49,795 bases of DNA from VYFG01 sp964403545. Lineage in GTDB: Bacteria > Pseudomonadota > Gammaproteobacteria > Arenicellales > Poriferihabitantaceae. Below, in pieces: positions 15,045 to 22,574 of this stretch. Within the stretch, counting starts at the first letter, position 1, and every line of letters starts with the position of its first letter. Position numbers and translations under genes: made by a program. The notes beneath the pieces were generated by a model, which worked only from the letters and a program-made list of their open reading frames with translations, had not been told where the DNA came from and made no database searches. The DNA lies in contig CAYOGN010000052.1 in assembly GCA_964403545.1 (NCBI GenBank), positions 1 to 49,795 of the forward strand, written 5' to 3'.

Positions 15045-15953
15045 ATGACCAGCATCGCACGCAGCCTGGATCAGTTCATCGAATATCTGACCGGCGAGCG
15101 TGGCCTGTCCCCTCATACCATTGCGGCATATGGCCGGGATTTGAATCGACTTTATCGATTTGCCAGGGAATCCGGACTCCAACAGTGGTGCCAGTTATCG
15201 GTCAGGCAAGCGAGGCTATACCCGGCACAGTTGAATCGCCAGGGTCTGGCCAGTAGCAGTATTCAGCGGATGCTGTCGGCGGCACGAAGCTTTTTTCGCT
15301 ATCTGGTGAAACAGGGGGATGCCGACAATAACCCCTTTGAATCGGTAACGGCGCCGAAGGCTGCAAAAAAACTACCCGCCACCTTGAGTGTGGATGAAAT
15401 AAGTGATCTGCTCGATGTTGATGACAACAGTGCCGATGGGTTGCGCGATCGTGCCATCCTGGAACTGCTTTACTCTTCAGGATTGCGTTTATCGGAACTC
15501 TCGTCACTGGATGCAAATGGAGTAGACCTGGTTCAGGGCGAAGTTCGGGTGCTCGGTAAGGGGAACAAGGAGCGTATTGTGCCCGTTGGGATCAAAGCCG
15601 TCAGCGCAATACGTGAGTGGCTTGGAGCCCGAAAGTCACTGGCCGAATCGGGGGAAACGGCGATGTTTGTCAATCAGAAGGGCGGCCGACTGACAAACCG
15701 CGGAATACAATACCGAATCGACCGCTGGGCCAGAAAAAAAGGCCTCGGACGTCGTCTCCACCCCCATATGCTGCGCCATTCATTTGCCAGTCATATACTG
15801 GAATCCAGTGGCGATCTCAGATCGGTGCAGGAAATGTTGGGCCACGCGGATATTGCGACCACCCAGATCTATACCCACCTGGATTTTCAGCATCTGGCGA
15901 GGGTATACGATGGTGCACATCCGCGCGCTAAAGCAAAAGAGCGGAAAAACTAG
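15045..15953 (+). CDS. xerC: Site-specific tyrosine recombinase XerC
   Basis: Resolves chromosome dimers at dif together with XerD. About 302 residues. Seen: an N-terminal SAM-like DNA-binding domain (DQFIEYLTGERGLSPHTIAAYGRDL) and the catalytic set R in SSGLRLSEL (about 145), K in LGKGNKER (about 169), H and R in HMLRHSFAS (about 237-240), H in MLGHADIATTQ (about 263) and the nucleophile Y in QIYTHLDF (about 272). The ATG at 15045 was preferred to a TTG 9 bases upstream. Position after dapF-DUF484 supports XerC rather than XerD. The HAD phosphatase gene that often follows is absent. Confidence 0.95.
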   Translation: MTSIARSLDQFIEYLTGERGLSPHTIAAYGRDLNRLYRFARESGLQQWCQLSVRQARLYPAQLNRQGLASSSIQRMLSAARSFFRYLVKQGDADNNPFESVTAPKAAKKLPATLSVDEISDLLDVDDNSADGLRDRAILELLYSSGLRLSELSSLDANGVDLVQGEVRVLGKGNKERIVPVGIKAVSAIREWLGARKSLAESGETAMFVNQKGGRLTNRGIQYRIDRWARKKGLGRRLHPHMLRHSFASHILESSGDLRSVQEMLGHADIATTQIYTHLDFQHLARVYDGAHPRAKAKERKN

Positions 15954-16146
15954 TGGCGCGGCAGGAATTTCAGCTGACAAATTGGAGAAACAACTGGTTT
16001 GATCATTGATATCGACAGTCATCACGGCTATATTCTCGCGGTTTTCAGTTTCAAAGTCCGAAGGCGTTAAAAACTGTCAAAACACAGTAATTTACTGACT
16101 GGCAGCGCACGGGCCCAACGAATCATTCAATATCTGGAGTAACTAA

Positions 16147-18159
16147 ATGACACTTATCGCATTAATTCCAATGCTTTTCGGGATTTTCGGGCTGTTCGTC
16201 GCCTGGACGGTCTATAAGATGATCCTGCAATACCCGGCAGGGGAGGGCAAGGTCGTCGAGATTGCCGGTTTGATCCATCGTGGCGCAATGGTATTCATGC
16301 GCCGTGAGTATACTTATCTTGGCGTGTTTGTCGCTGTGGTCGCGTTTCTGATTCTGGTCTCTGATCTGGGTTTTCCCACCATGTTCTCTTTTCTGGTGGG
16401 TGCATTCTGTTCTGCAATTGCGGGTTATATCGGTATGTTTGCTGCCACCAAGGCGAATGTCAGAACTACCACCGCTGCCCAGGATTCCGGGGCTTCCGGG
16501 GCATTGACCGTGGCATTTTATGGCGGCTCTGTGATGGGACTATGCGTCGCCGCGATGGGCTTGCTCGGAGTCGGTTTCCTCTACCTTATCTATGGTGGTG
16601 ACCCGCATACCTCCCATGTCATTCATGGTTTTGGTATGGGAGCATCCTCAGTGGCACTGTTTTCACGGGTCGGAGGCGGCATATTTACCAAGAGCGCAGA
16701 CGTCGGAGCTGATCTTGTAGGTAAGGTGGAAGCGGGTATCCCTGAAGATGATCCACGTAACCCCGGCGTCATTGCGGACAATGTTGGTGATAACGTAGGC
16801 GACGTAGCCGGCATGGGTTCGGATATATTCGAATCTTATTGTGGCGCCATGATCGCCTGTATTGCAATCGCCTCCACTTTACCACTGGCTACCCTTGAAG
16901 TAATGGGTTCTCAGCAGTCACTGATGTTTATGCCATTGTCGCTGGCGTCTCTGGGTATCCTGTGTTCCGTTGCCGGTATTGGCCTGGTGAAGATGAATAC
17001 AGCTAAATCTCCAGAGCTGGCACTGCGTATTGGCACCATCGGTGCCACTATCATTTTTATTGTCGCAGCTTTTTTGCTGATCAAGTTCATTGGCGTCAGT
17101 ACAGGCATTTACGGTGCGGTAGTGGTGGGCGCAGTGGGCGGCATTGGCATTGGTTTGATTACCGAGTACTACACCGGCTCCAAACCGGTTCGGGATATCG
17201 CCAAGAGTGGTGAAACTGGTCCCGCAACGGTAATGATATCCGGACTGGCAGTAGGCATGGAATCGGTAGTGGTGCCATTACTGATTATCGCTGCGATCAT
17301 ATTAACCGCCAGCAATATGGCAGGTTTGTACGGCGTCGGCATTGCTGCCGTTGGTATGCTTGCCACTGTTGGTATCACCATGGCCATCGATGCCTACGGT
17401 CCGGTGGCGGATAACGCTGGCGGTATCGCAGAAATGGCCGGGCTCGGTGAAGATGTACGTGCGATCACTGATTCCCTGGATGAACTGGGTAATACGACAG
17501 CTGCCATTGGCAAGGGCTTTGCCATTGGTGCGGCAGCACTGGCGGCGCTGGCAATCATTTCTGCGTTTATTGCCGAGGTGACGACCCGTAATCCCGAATT
17601 TATATTGAGAATTGACGATCCAATCGTGCTCGCAGGTATCTTTCTCGGCGGTATATTTCCTTTCCTGGTATCCAGTATCACCATGCGCGCGGTGGGCAGC
17701 GCAGCGTTTGATATGATTCATGAAATTCGCCGGCAGTTCCGTGAAATCCCTGGATTGATGGAGGGCACTGCGAAACCTGATTCTGATCGATGTATCGAGA
17801 TTGCGACCAAGGCCGCATTGCGCCGGATGATATTACCGGGCGTTCTGGCCGTTGGTGCACCTGTGCTGGTTGGTTTTTCTCTCGGCGCTACTGCGCTTGG
17901 GGGCATGCTTGCAGGTGCATTATTGGGCTGCGTATTGATGGCACTGATGATGGCTAATGCCGGTGGTGCCTGGGACAATGCCAAAAAATATGTCGAGAAA
18001 GGCAATCTGGGTGGCAAGGGCTCTGATGTTCACGCCGCTACAGTGGTTGGTGATACCGTGGGTGACCCGTTCAAGGATACTTCTGGCCCGTCGATGAATA
18101 TCCTGATCAATGTGATGGCAATTGTCAGCCTGGTTATCGCCCCGCTGTTGTCTGTTTGA
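16147..18159 (+). CDS. hppA: Membrane-bound ion-translocating pyrophosphatase, K+-stimulated subfamily
   Basis: Integral membrane protein (670 residues, about 16 helices) that couples pyrophosphate hydrolysis to H+ or Na+ pumping. Seen: the pyrophosphate-binding KSADVGADLVGKVEAGIPEDDPRNP (about 182-206), DNVGDNVGD (about 211-219), and the C-terminal GDTVGDPFKDTSGPS. GNTTAAIGKG (about 449-458) has Ala and Gly at the two positions that are Lys and Thr in K+-independent enzymes, placing it in the K+-stimulated group. The helix-6 glutamate in DIFESY (E229) is where Na+-pumping members carry it, so Na+ transport is possible. RBS GGAG lies 7 bases before the ATG. A hairpin follows the stop. Confidence 0.95.
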   Translation: MTLIALIPMLFGIFGLFVAWTVYKMILQYPAGEGKVVEIAGLIHRGAMVFMRREYTYLGVFVAVVAFLILVSDLGFPTMFSFLVGAFCSAIAGYIGMFAATKANVRTTTAAQDSGASGALTVAFYGGSVMGLCVAAMGLLGVGFLYLIYGGDPHTSHVIHGFGMGASSVALFSRVGGGIFTKSADVGADLVGKVEAGIPEDDPRNPGVIADNVGDNVGDVAGMGSDIFESYCGAMIACIAIASTLPLATLEVMGSQQSLMFMPLSLASLGILCSVAGIGLVKMNTAKSPELALRIGTIGATIIFIVAAFLLIKFIGVSTGIYGAVVVGAVGGIGIGLITEYYTGSKPVRDIAKSGETGPATVMISGLAVGMESVVVPLLIIAAIILTASNMAGLYGVGIAAVGMLATVGITMAIDAYGPVADNAGGIAEMAGLGEDVRAITDSLDELGNTTAAIGKGFAIGAAALAALAIISAFIAEVTTRNPEFILRIDDPIVLAGIFLGGIFPFLVSSITMRAVGSAAFDMIHEIRRQFREIPGLMEGTAKPDSDRCIEIATKAALRRMILPGVLAVGAPVLVGFSLGATALGGMLAGALLGCVLMALMMANAGGAWDNAKKYVEKGNLGGKGSDVHAATVVGDTVGDPFKDTSGPSMNILINVMAIVSLVIAPLLSV

Positions 18160-18165
18160 TCCCGC

Positions 18166-18198
18166 AGTCCGTACCATCACCATGAGATGGTGCGGACT
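18166..18198 (+). terminator. 13-bp hairpin after hppA, overlapping the start of the next gene
   Basis: Stem 18166-18178 pairs fully with 18186-18198 (one G-U pair) around a 7-base loop, 6 bases after the hppA stop. The sequence after it is pyrimidine-rich (TTCCTCTT) but not a pure T-tract, so termination would be partial. The only ATG and GTG codons for the downstream glycosyltransferase (18187, 18190) lie inside its right arm. Confidence 0.6.
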
Positions 18199-19401
18199 TC
18201 CTCTTCGCCGCTGGCCAGGGAGAATGTAATCTCCAGCTACCGAAAAATTCTCCACGTAATTCCAGCCATCGCAACCCGTTATGGCGGCCCCAGTAAACTG
18301 GTACTGGAGATGTGTCGGGCACTGATTGCCAGAGGGCACGAGGCAGAAATAATTACTTCAAATGCTGATGGTCTGACCGAGTTAGATCTGCCTCTCAGCC
18401 GATTCATAGATTATCAGGGAACCAGAGCCATTTTTTTCCCTCGCAAGTTTGGTGAGGCATTCAAGTATTCCCCCGGACTGTCTGGCTGGCTACAGCGTTA
18501 TGTTTGTGAATACGACCTGGTTCATATTCATGCGGTATTTTCCTGGTCTTCGCTAGCCGCAGCCAGGGCATGTCGCTTAAACGGGATTCCTTATCTTGTC
18601 AGGCCACTGGGCAGTCTGGATCCCTGGTCAATGGGTCAAAAACCCCTGAGGAAAAAATTACTGTGGCGACTCGGGGTCAGAAAAATGTTGCTGGGGGCAA
18701 GCAGAATGCACTATACCAGTGATCTCGAAATGGAACAGGTTGAAGCAAGTCTGGGGCTTCGTAATGGCGTGGTTGTTGCCAATGCAATCAACTTCGAGGC
18801 CTTGGAAGACACGTTGTCGGAAGAAGAGTTTGCTGCCGGGTTCTCCCCATTGGTCAATGCGCCGTATCTTCTGTTTATTGGAAGATTGCACCCAAAAAAG
18901 AAACTCGAAACAATTATCACTGCATTCGCCGGGTTACAGAACCAGAAAAAATTACAACTTGTGATCGCTGGTGAAGGGCAGCCTGGCTATGCGCAACATC
19001 TTGCTGAAGTGGTGGCAAACAGTACAGCAGTAAATCGTATCCAGATATATCCCTGGGTTCAGGGCAGGACGAAATCTGCCTTGCTTAAAAATTGCCGACT
19101 TTTTCTGCTGATTTCGGAAAATGAGAATTATGGTATTGCGGCAGCGGAAGCCATGGCTTGCGGTAAAGCGGTATTGGTGAATAAAGGGGTCTATTTGCAT
19201 CAGGAGATTTCAGGTTCAGGGGCTGGCTGGGTCATCGATAATGAGGCCTCCCTCGGAGATAGTTTGAACCAGATTCTGCTTGATCCTGAAGAAATTGAGC
19301 GTCGGGGGGGCAATGGAAAATTGTTGGTGCAGAACAAATTTGGCTGGGATAAAGTCACATCGGAACTTGAGCAGGTCTATAGCCAGTGTTTGGGTGATTG
19401 A
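18187..19401 (+). CDS. Glycosyltransferase family 4
   Basis: GT-B fold retaining glycosyltransferase, about 404 residues, probably using a nucleotide sugar in surface polysaccharide or lipopolysaccharide assembly. Seen: N-terminal KILHVIPAIATRYGGPSKLV (acceptor-side strand and glycine loop), the linker motif LLFIGRLHPKKKLETII (about 232-248), and the donor site ENENYGIAAAEAMACGKAVLV with the family EX7E pattern (about 317-337). The start is unclear: the core begins at about residue 20, the only ATG/GTG candidates lie in the hppA hairpin, and no good Shine-Dalgarno precedes them. The next glycosyltransferase starts 1 base after its stop, so they form one operon. Substrates are not assignable. 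Confidence 0.88.
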   Translation: MVRTSSSPLARENVISSYRKILHVIPAIATRYGGPSKLVLEMCRALIARGHEAEIITSNADGLTELDLPLSRFIDYQGTRAIFFPRKFGEAFKYSPGLSGWLQRYVCEYDLVHIHAVFSWSSLAAARACRLNGIPYLVRPLGSLDPWSMGQKPLRKKLLWRLGVRKMLLGASRMHYTSDLEMEQVEASLGLRNGVVVANAINFEALEDTLSEEEFAAGFSPLVNAPYLLFIGRLHPKKKLETIITAFAGLQNQKKLQLVIAGEGQPGYAQHLAEVVANSTAVNRIQIYPWVQGRTKSALLKNCRLFLLISENENYGIAAAEAMACGKAVLVNKGVYLHQEISGSGAGWVIDNEASLGDSLNQILLDPEEIERRGGNGKLLVQNKFGWDKVTSELEQVYSQCLGD

Positions 19402-19402
19402 T

Positions 19403-20227
19403 ATGCAATGTCGAATCAGTGTCATGATTTTCACCCTGAACGAGTCTGAAAATTTACCCCATTGCCTGCAGTCCCTGGGATGGTGCGATGACATTATTGT
19501 GATCGACTCTGGCAGCACCGACAATACCATCGCATTATCTGCCGGGGCTGGGGCACGAACCTGTTCGCACGCCTTTACGGGATTCGGCAGCCAGCGAAAC
19601 TGGGCCCTTGATCACGCCGAACCAAAATATCCATGGGTACTGATTCTGGATGCCGATGAACGAGTGCCAGTGGAACTGGCTGAGGAGATGAACCGGTTGG
19701 TGATTGAAATGCCTGCTATTGGCGCCGCCAGAGTAAGAAGACGATTTTATATGTGGGGCAAGTGGCTACGTTACAGCAGTCTGTATCCAACCTGGGTAAT
19801 AAGACTGGTGCACAAGAACAGAGTGCGATATATCAACCGGGGTCATGCCGAAACCCAACAGGTAGAAGGTGCCGTTATTGGCCTCGAAAATGATCTTATT
19901 GACCAGAACCACAAAGGGCTTGATCATTGGACTATTCGACAGGAAAAATACGCAATGGATGACGCACGGTATGAAATCGAGCAGGAAACCAGCTCACTGC
20001 AACTGAAGGAATTACAATCTGATGATCCTCTGGTACGGAAAATGGCGCTGAAAAAACTGAGCTGGAAGCTTCCGCTACGCGGACTGATTTATTTTGCCTA
20101 TAGTTATTTTTTTCGCCAGGGATTTAGGGATGGCCGCGAAGGATTCCGCTTTTGTCGAATGCGTGCGGGTTATCAGGCAATGGTCGTGCGAAACAAAAGA
20201 GCGTTGAGAGCAAAAACAAATGACTAA
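19403..20227 (+). CDS. Glycosyltransferase family 2 (WaaE/KdtX-like)
   Basis: GT-A fold family 2 enzyme, 274 residues, resembling the WaaE/KdtX lipopolysaccharide-core glucosyltransferase group. Seen: the start MQCRISVMIFTLNESENLPHCLQSL, the DSGSTDNT motif (about 36-43), the metal-binding DADER (about 77-81), RRRFYMWGKWLRY (about 111-123), and a C-terminal hydrophobic RGLIYFAYSYFFRQGF with DGREGF. The ATG at 19403 follows the GT4 stop by one base; an upstream in-frame start would extend 41 residues into GT4 and is not needed. It works with the GT4 and galE neighbours, probably on the lipopolysaccharide core or a surface glycan. Confidence 0.9.
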   Translation: MQCRISVMIFTLNESENLPHCLQSLGWCDDIIVIDSGSTDNTIALSAGAGARTCSHAFTGFGSQRNWALDHAEPKYPWVLILDADERVPVELAEEMNRLVIEMPAIGAARVRRRFYMWGKWLRYSSLYPTWVIRLVHKNRVRYINRGHAETQQVEGAVIGLENDLIDQNHKGLDHWTIRQEKYAMDDARYEIEQETSSLQLKELQSDDPLVRKMALKKLSWKLPLRGLIYFAYSYFFRQGFRDGREGFRFCRMRAGYQAMVVRNKRALRAKTND

Positions 20228-20302
20228 ACCGTGGTTTTCGGGGACATGGAAATATGACAAACAGCGGTCACCACAGGCTGTGATAAAGGTAAACAGAGTT
20301 TG

Positions 20303-21286
20303 ATGAAAACCATATTGGTCACAGGGGGTGCCGGCTATATCGGATCTCATGCCTGCAAGGCGCTGTCGCTGGCGGGTTACGAGCCGATAACTTATGACAA
20401 TCTTTGCCGGGGGTTTGCCCATGCAGTGAAATGGGGCCCTCTGGAGCAAGGGGATATTCTCGACAAGGACAGGCTGTCAGAGGTATTAAAGCGCTATCGG
20501 CCAGACGCTGTGATGCATTTTGCTGCGCTGGCCTACGTTGCTGAGTCGGTACTGGAGCCAGCGAGATATTGGCGCAACAATGTTGTGGGTAGCCTTTCTC
20601 TCATTGAGACGTTGATCGAGCAGGGAATAAACAAAATGGTATTCTCCAGCACTTGCGCAGTATATGGTGAACCGTCGACAAATTCCCGGCCAATTACGGA
20701 AGCGTTACCCACCGATCCGGTTAATCCCTATGGCGTCACCAAACTGGTGGTAGAGCAAATATTACGGGATTGTAGTCAGGCTCATGGTTTGGGCTCGATA
20801 TCTCTTCGATACTTCAACGCGGCGGGCGCAGATTCAGAAGGAGAGATTGGTGAAAATCATGATCCTGAAACTCATTTGATTCCGTTGATTCTTGATGCAG
20901 CGCTCAATCCGGAGCATCCGGTTACCGTATTTGGCAGCGACTATCCGACACCGGATGGTAGTTGTGTGCGTGACTATATTCATGTGGCAGATCTCGCCAG
21001 TGCACATGTACTGGCGCTGGAATACATTGCCCGGGAACATGGAGCGCAGCAAATGAATCTCGGTACTGGGCGAGGGTATTCGGTGCTGGAACTTATCAAG
21101 GTTGCGAGTCAGATTACGGCTACACCGCCAAACTTTTTGCCGGGTAAGCGTCGGCCCGGGGACCCGCCGATATTGGTCTGTGATCCTTCTCTCGCTGCAC
21201 AGGAACTGGGATGGCAGCCAAAATATCCGGAAATTGATCAGATGGTTGATTCAGCCTGGAGCTGGCTAAAACACAAAGCTGGATAG
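20303..21286 (+). CDS. galE: UDP-glucose 4-epimerase
   Basis: Extended short-chain dehydrogenase, 327 residues, that interconverts UDP-glucose and UDP-galactose with bound NAD+, supplying galactose units to glycan assembly. Seen: the NAD motif TGGAGYIGSHACKAL (about 7-21), HFAALAYVAES (about 72-82), SSTCAVYGEP (about 115-124), the catalytic YGVTK (about 147-151), RYFNAAGAD (about 173) and the C-terminal GRRRPGDPP-type motif seen as GKRRPGDPPILVCD. The start is ATG at 20303; a TTG directly before it is unlikely. It follows the glycosyltransferases by 75 bases. Confidence 0.94.
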   Translation: MKTILVTGGAGYIGSHACKALSLAGYEPITYDNLCRGFAHAVKWGPLEQGDILDKDRLSEVLKRYRPDAVMHFAALAYVAESVLEPARYWRNNVVGSLSLIETLIEQGINKMVFSSTCAVYGEPSTNSRPITEALPTDPVNPYGVTKLVVEQILRDCSQAHGLGSISLRYFNAAGADSEGEIGENHDPETHLIPLILDAALNPEHPVTVFGSDYPTPDGSCVRDYIHVADLASAHVLALEYIAREHGAQQMNLGTGRGYSVLELIKVASQITATPPNFLPGKRRPGDPPILVCDPSLAAQELGWQPKYPEIDQMVDSAWSWLKHKAG

Positions 21287-21316
21287 TGTATGAGGCTTGT
21301 ATCTGTGACCTGCCTG

Positions 21317-21344
21317 TTGTTCTATAATCTTTGTCTGTTATGCT
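21317..21344 (+). promoter_or_regulatory. Promoter for the family 3 solute-binding protein gene
   Basis: TTGTTC (21317-21322), a 16-base spacer and TATGCT (21339-21344) preceded by TGT, giving an extended -10. A perfect TATAAT (21323-21328) lies within the same stretch and could be a second -10, though its upstream -35 is poor. The gene starts at 21390. Confidence 0.55.
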
Positions 21345-21389
21345 AGAATCCGACCGGTTTTTCCGCCCTACTGAATTTGAGATCTGAAT

Positions 21390-22190
21390 ATGATTAAAAC
21401 ACTTAAGCTATTTTTCCGGGCTTCGATGGTGTTGCTGATGGCCCTTTCGTTAAGGGTTCAGGCTGATGCGCTGGATGATATTATGCAGCAAAAATCCCTG
21501 CGAGTAGGGGTTTCGCTATTCGTACCCTGGACCATGGAAGATAGTGCGGGACAATTGTCCGGATTTGAAATAGATGTGGCCAATGAGATTGCCCGGGATA
21601 TGGGGGTCGAAGCGAAATTCACCGTTTATGAATGGGACAATATTGTTGCCGCATTGTTAAATGGAGAAATTGATCTTATTGCTGGCGGTATGGCAATCAC
21701 TCCGGCGCGGGCGCTGAAGCTCAACTTTTCCCTCCCTTATGCAGATTCAGGTATCAGCCTGATTGCCAATACCGCGAAAACCCAGGGAATTAATGGCCTT
21801 GAAGACGCCAATAAACCGGAGATCAAGTTTGCTGTTGTTGCAGAATCAGCAGCCAGTGATCTGGCAAGTAGCCTGTTTAACAATGCCACAGTAATGACCT
21901 ATAAAACTGCAGATGAAGCAGCTGCTGCAGTAGTAAGCGGTGCGGTCCACGCAATGCTGGCATCTTCGCCGCAACCGGAATTTCTCGCTCTCAAGCATCC
22001 TGAAACGCTGGATTTGCCTTTAACCAAACCGCTGCTCAGCTACAAGGCCGGGCTTGCGGTACAAAAAGGGCAGCAGGAATGGTTGAATTTTCTCAATGCG
22101 TGGGTGACCGCCAGAACTGCTGATCATTGGCTTGCAGCCACCCACAAATACTGGTTTAAAAGCGTTGATTGGCGTCCGGGTACGCAGTAA
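21390..22190 (+). CDS. Family 3 extracellular solute-binding protein (amino-acid type)
   Basis: 266-residue periplasmic binding protein with a signal peptide (about 1-25, ending LRVQADA) and the two-lobed SBP_bac_3 fold. Seen: RVGVSLFVPWTMEDSAGQLSGFEIDVANEIARDMGV (about 38-73), WDNIVAALLNGEIDLIAGGMAITPARALKLNFSLPY (about 82-117), and the second lobe around KFAVVAESAASDLA. The family normally binds polar amino acids for ABC import or serves as a sensor domain. No permease or ATPase gene is adjacent, so it either uses components encoded elsewhere or acts independently. A small secreted protein gene starts 2 bases after its stop. Confidence 0.9.
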   Translation: MIKTLKLFFRASMVLLMALSLRVQADALDDIMQQKSLRVGVSLFVPWTMEDSAGQLSGFEIDVANEIARDMGVEAKFTVYEWDNIVAALLNGEIDLIAGGMAITPARALKLNFSLPYADSGISLIANTAKTQGINGLEDANKPEIKFAVVAESAASDLASSLFNNATVMTYKTADEAAAAVVSGAVHAMLASSPQPEFLALKHPETLDLPLTKPLLSYKAGLAVQKGQQEWLNFLNAWVTARTADHWLAATHKYWFKSVDWRPGTQ

Positions 22191-22192
22191 AA

Positions 22193-22555
22193 ATGGTGTT
22201 TATCCCTTCTTTGCCTGATATGTACCCAATAGTCCGGCAGCTGGTTGGTCTGGTTTTGTTACTGGCTTCGGTACTGGTGCTGGCGCAGACCGTGGATCAC
22301 TTCGAATCGAGACCGGAATATAGTGACCGTGTTACCAATGAGATTTATAACAATGCCGGGGCATGGCGATTACCGCCAGCAACCGAAAATGAGTGGAGAC
22401 CGCAGCCCGAGCAGAACAAGAGTCAGTCCCGATTCACTTTTGGCTATGATTCGGCCTATGAAGAGATGCAAAATCGGAATGACGATCAATATCGTACCGA
22501 TCGAATTGAATTTGGCGGCGAGAGAGCAGGCTCGATTTTCAGATTCAATTTTTAG
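22193..22555 (+). CDS. Small secreted protein of unknown function
   Basis: About 120 residues. A hydrophobic segment (MYPIVRQLVGLVLLLASVLVLAQ) from the second in-frame ATG (22220) looks like a signal peptide, so that codon may be the true start. The mature part is polar and rich in Asn, Arg and Glu: DRVTNEIYNNAGAWRLPP, then repeated Gln/Asn/Asp-rich stretches and an aromatic C-terminus GSIFRFNF. No family was recognised. It probably shares a transcript with the solute-binding protein gene. It is convergent with the repeat protein gene, 19 bases away. Confidence 0.6.
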   Translation: MVFIPSLPDMYPIVRQLVGLVLLLASVLVLAQTVDHFESRPEYSDRVTNEIYNNAGAWRLPPATENEWRPQPEQNKSQSRFTFGYDSAYEEMQNRNDDQYRTDRIEFGGERAGSIFRFNF

Positions 22556-22574
22556 CTGAACGTTGTTCGAATCC

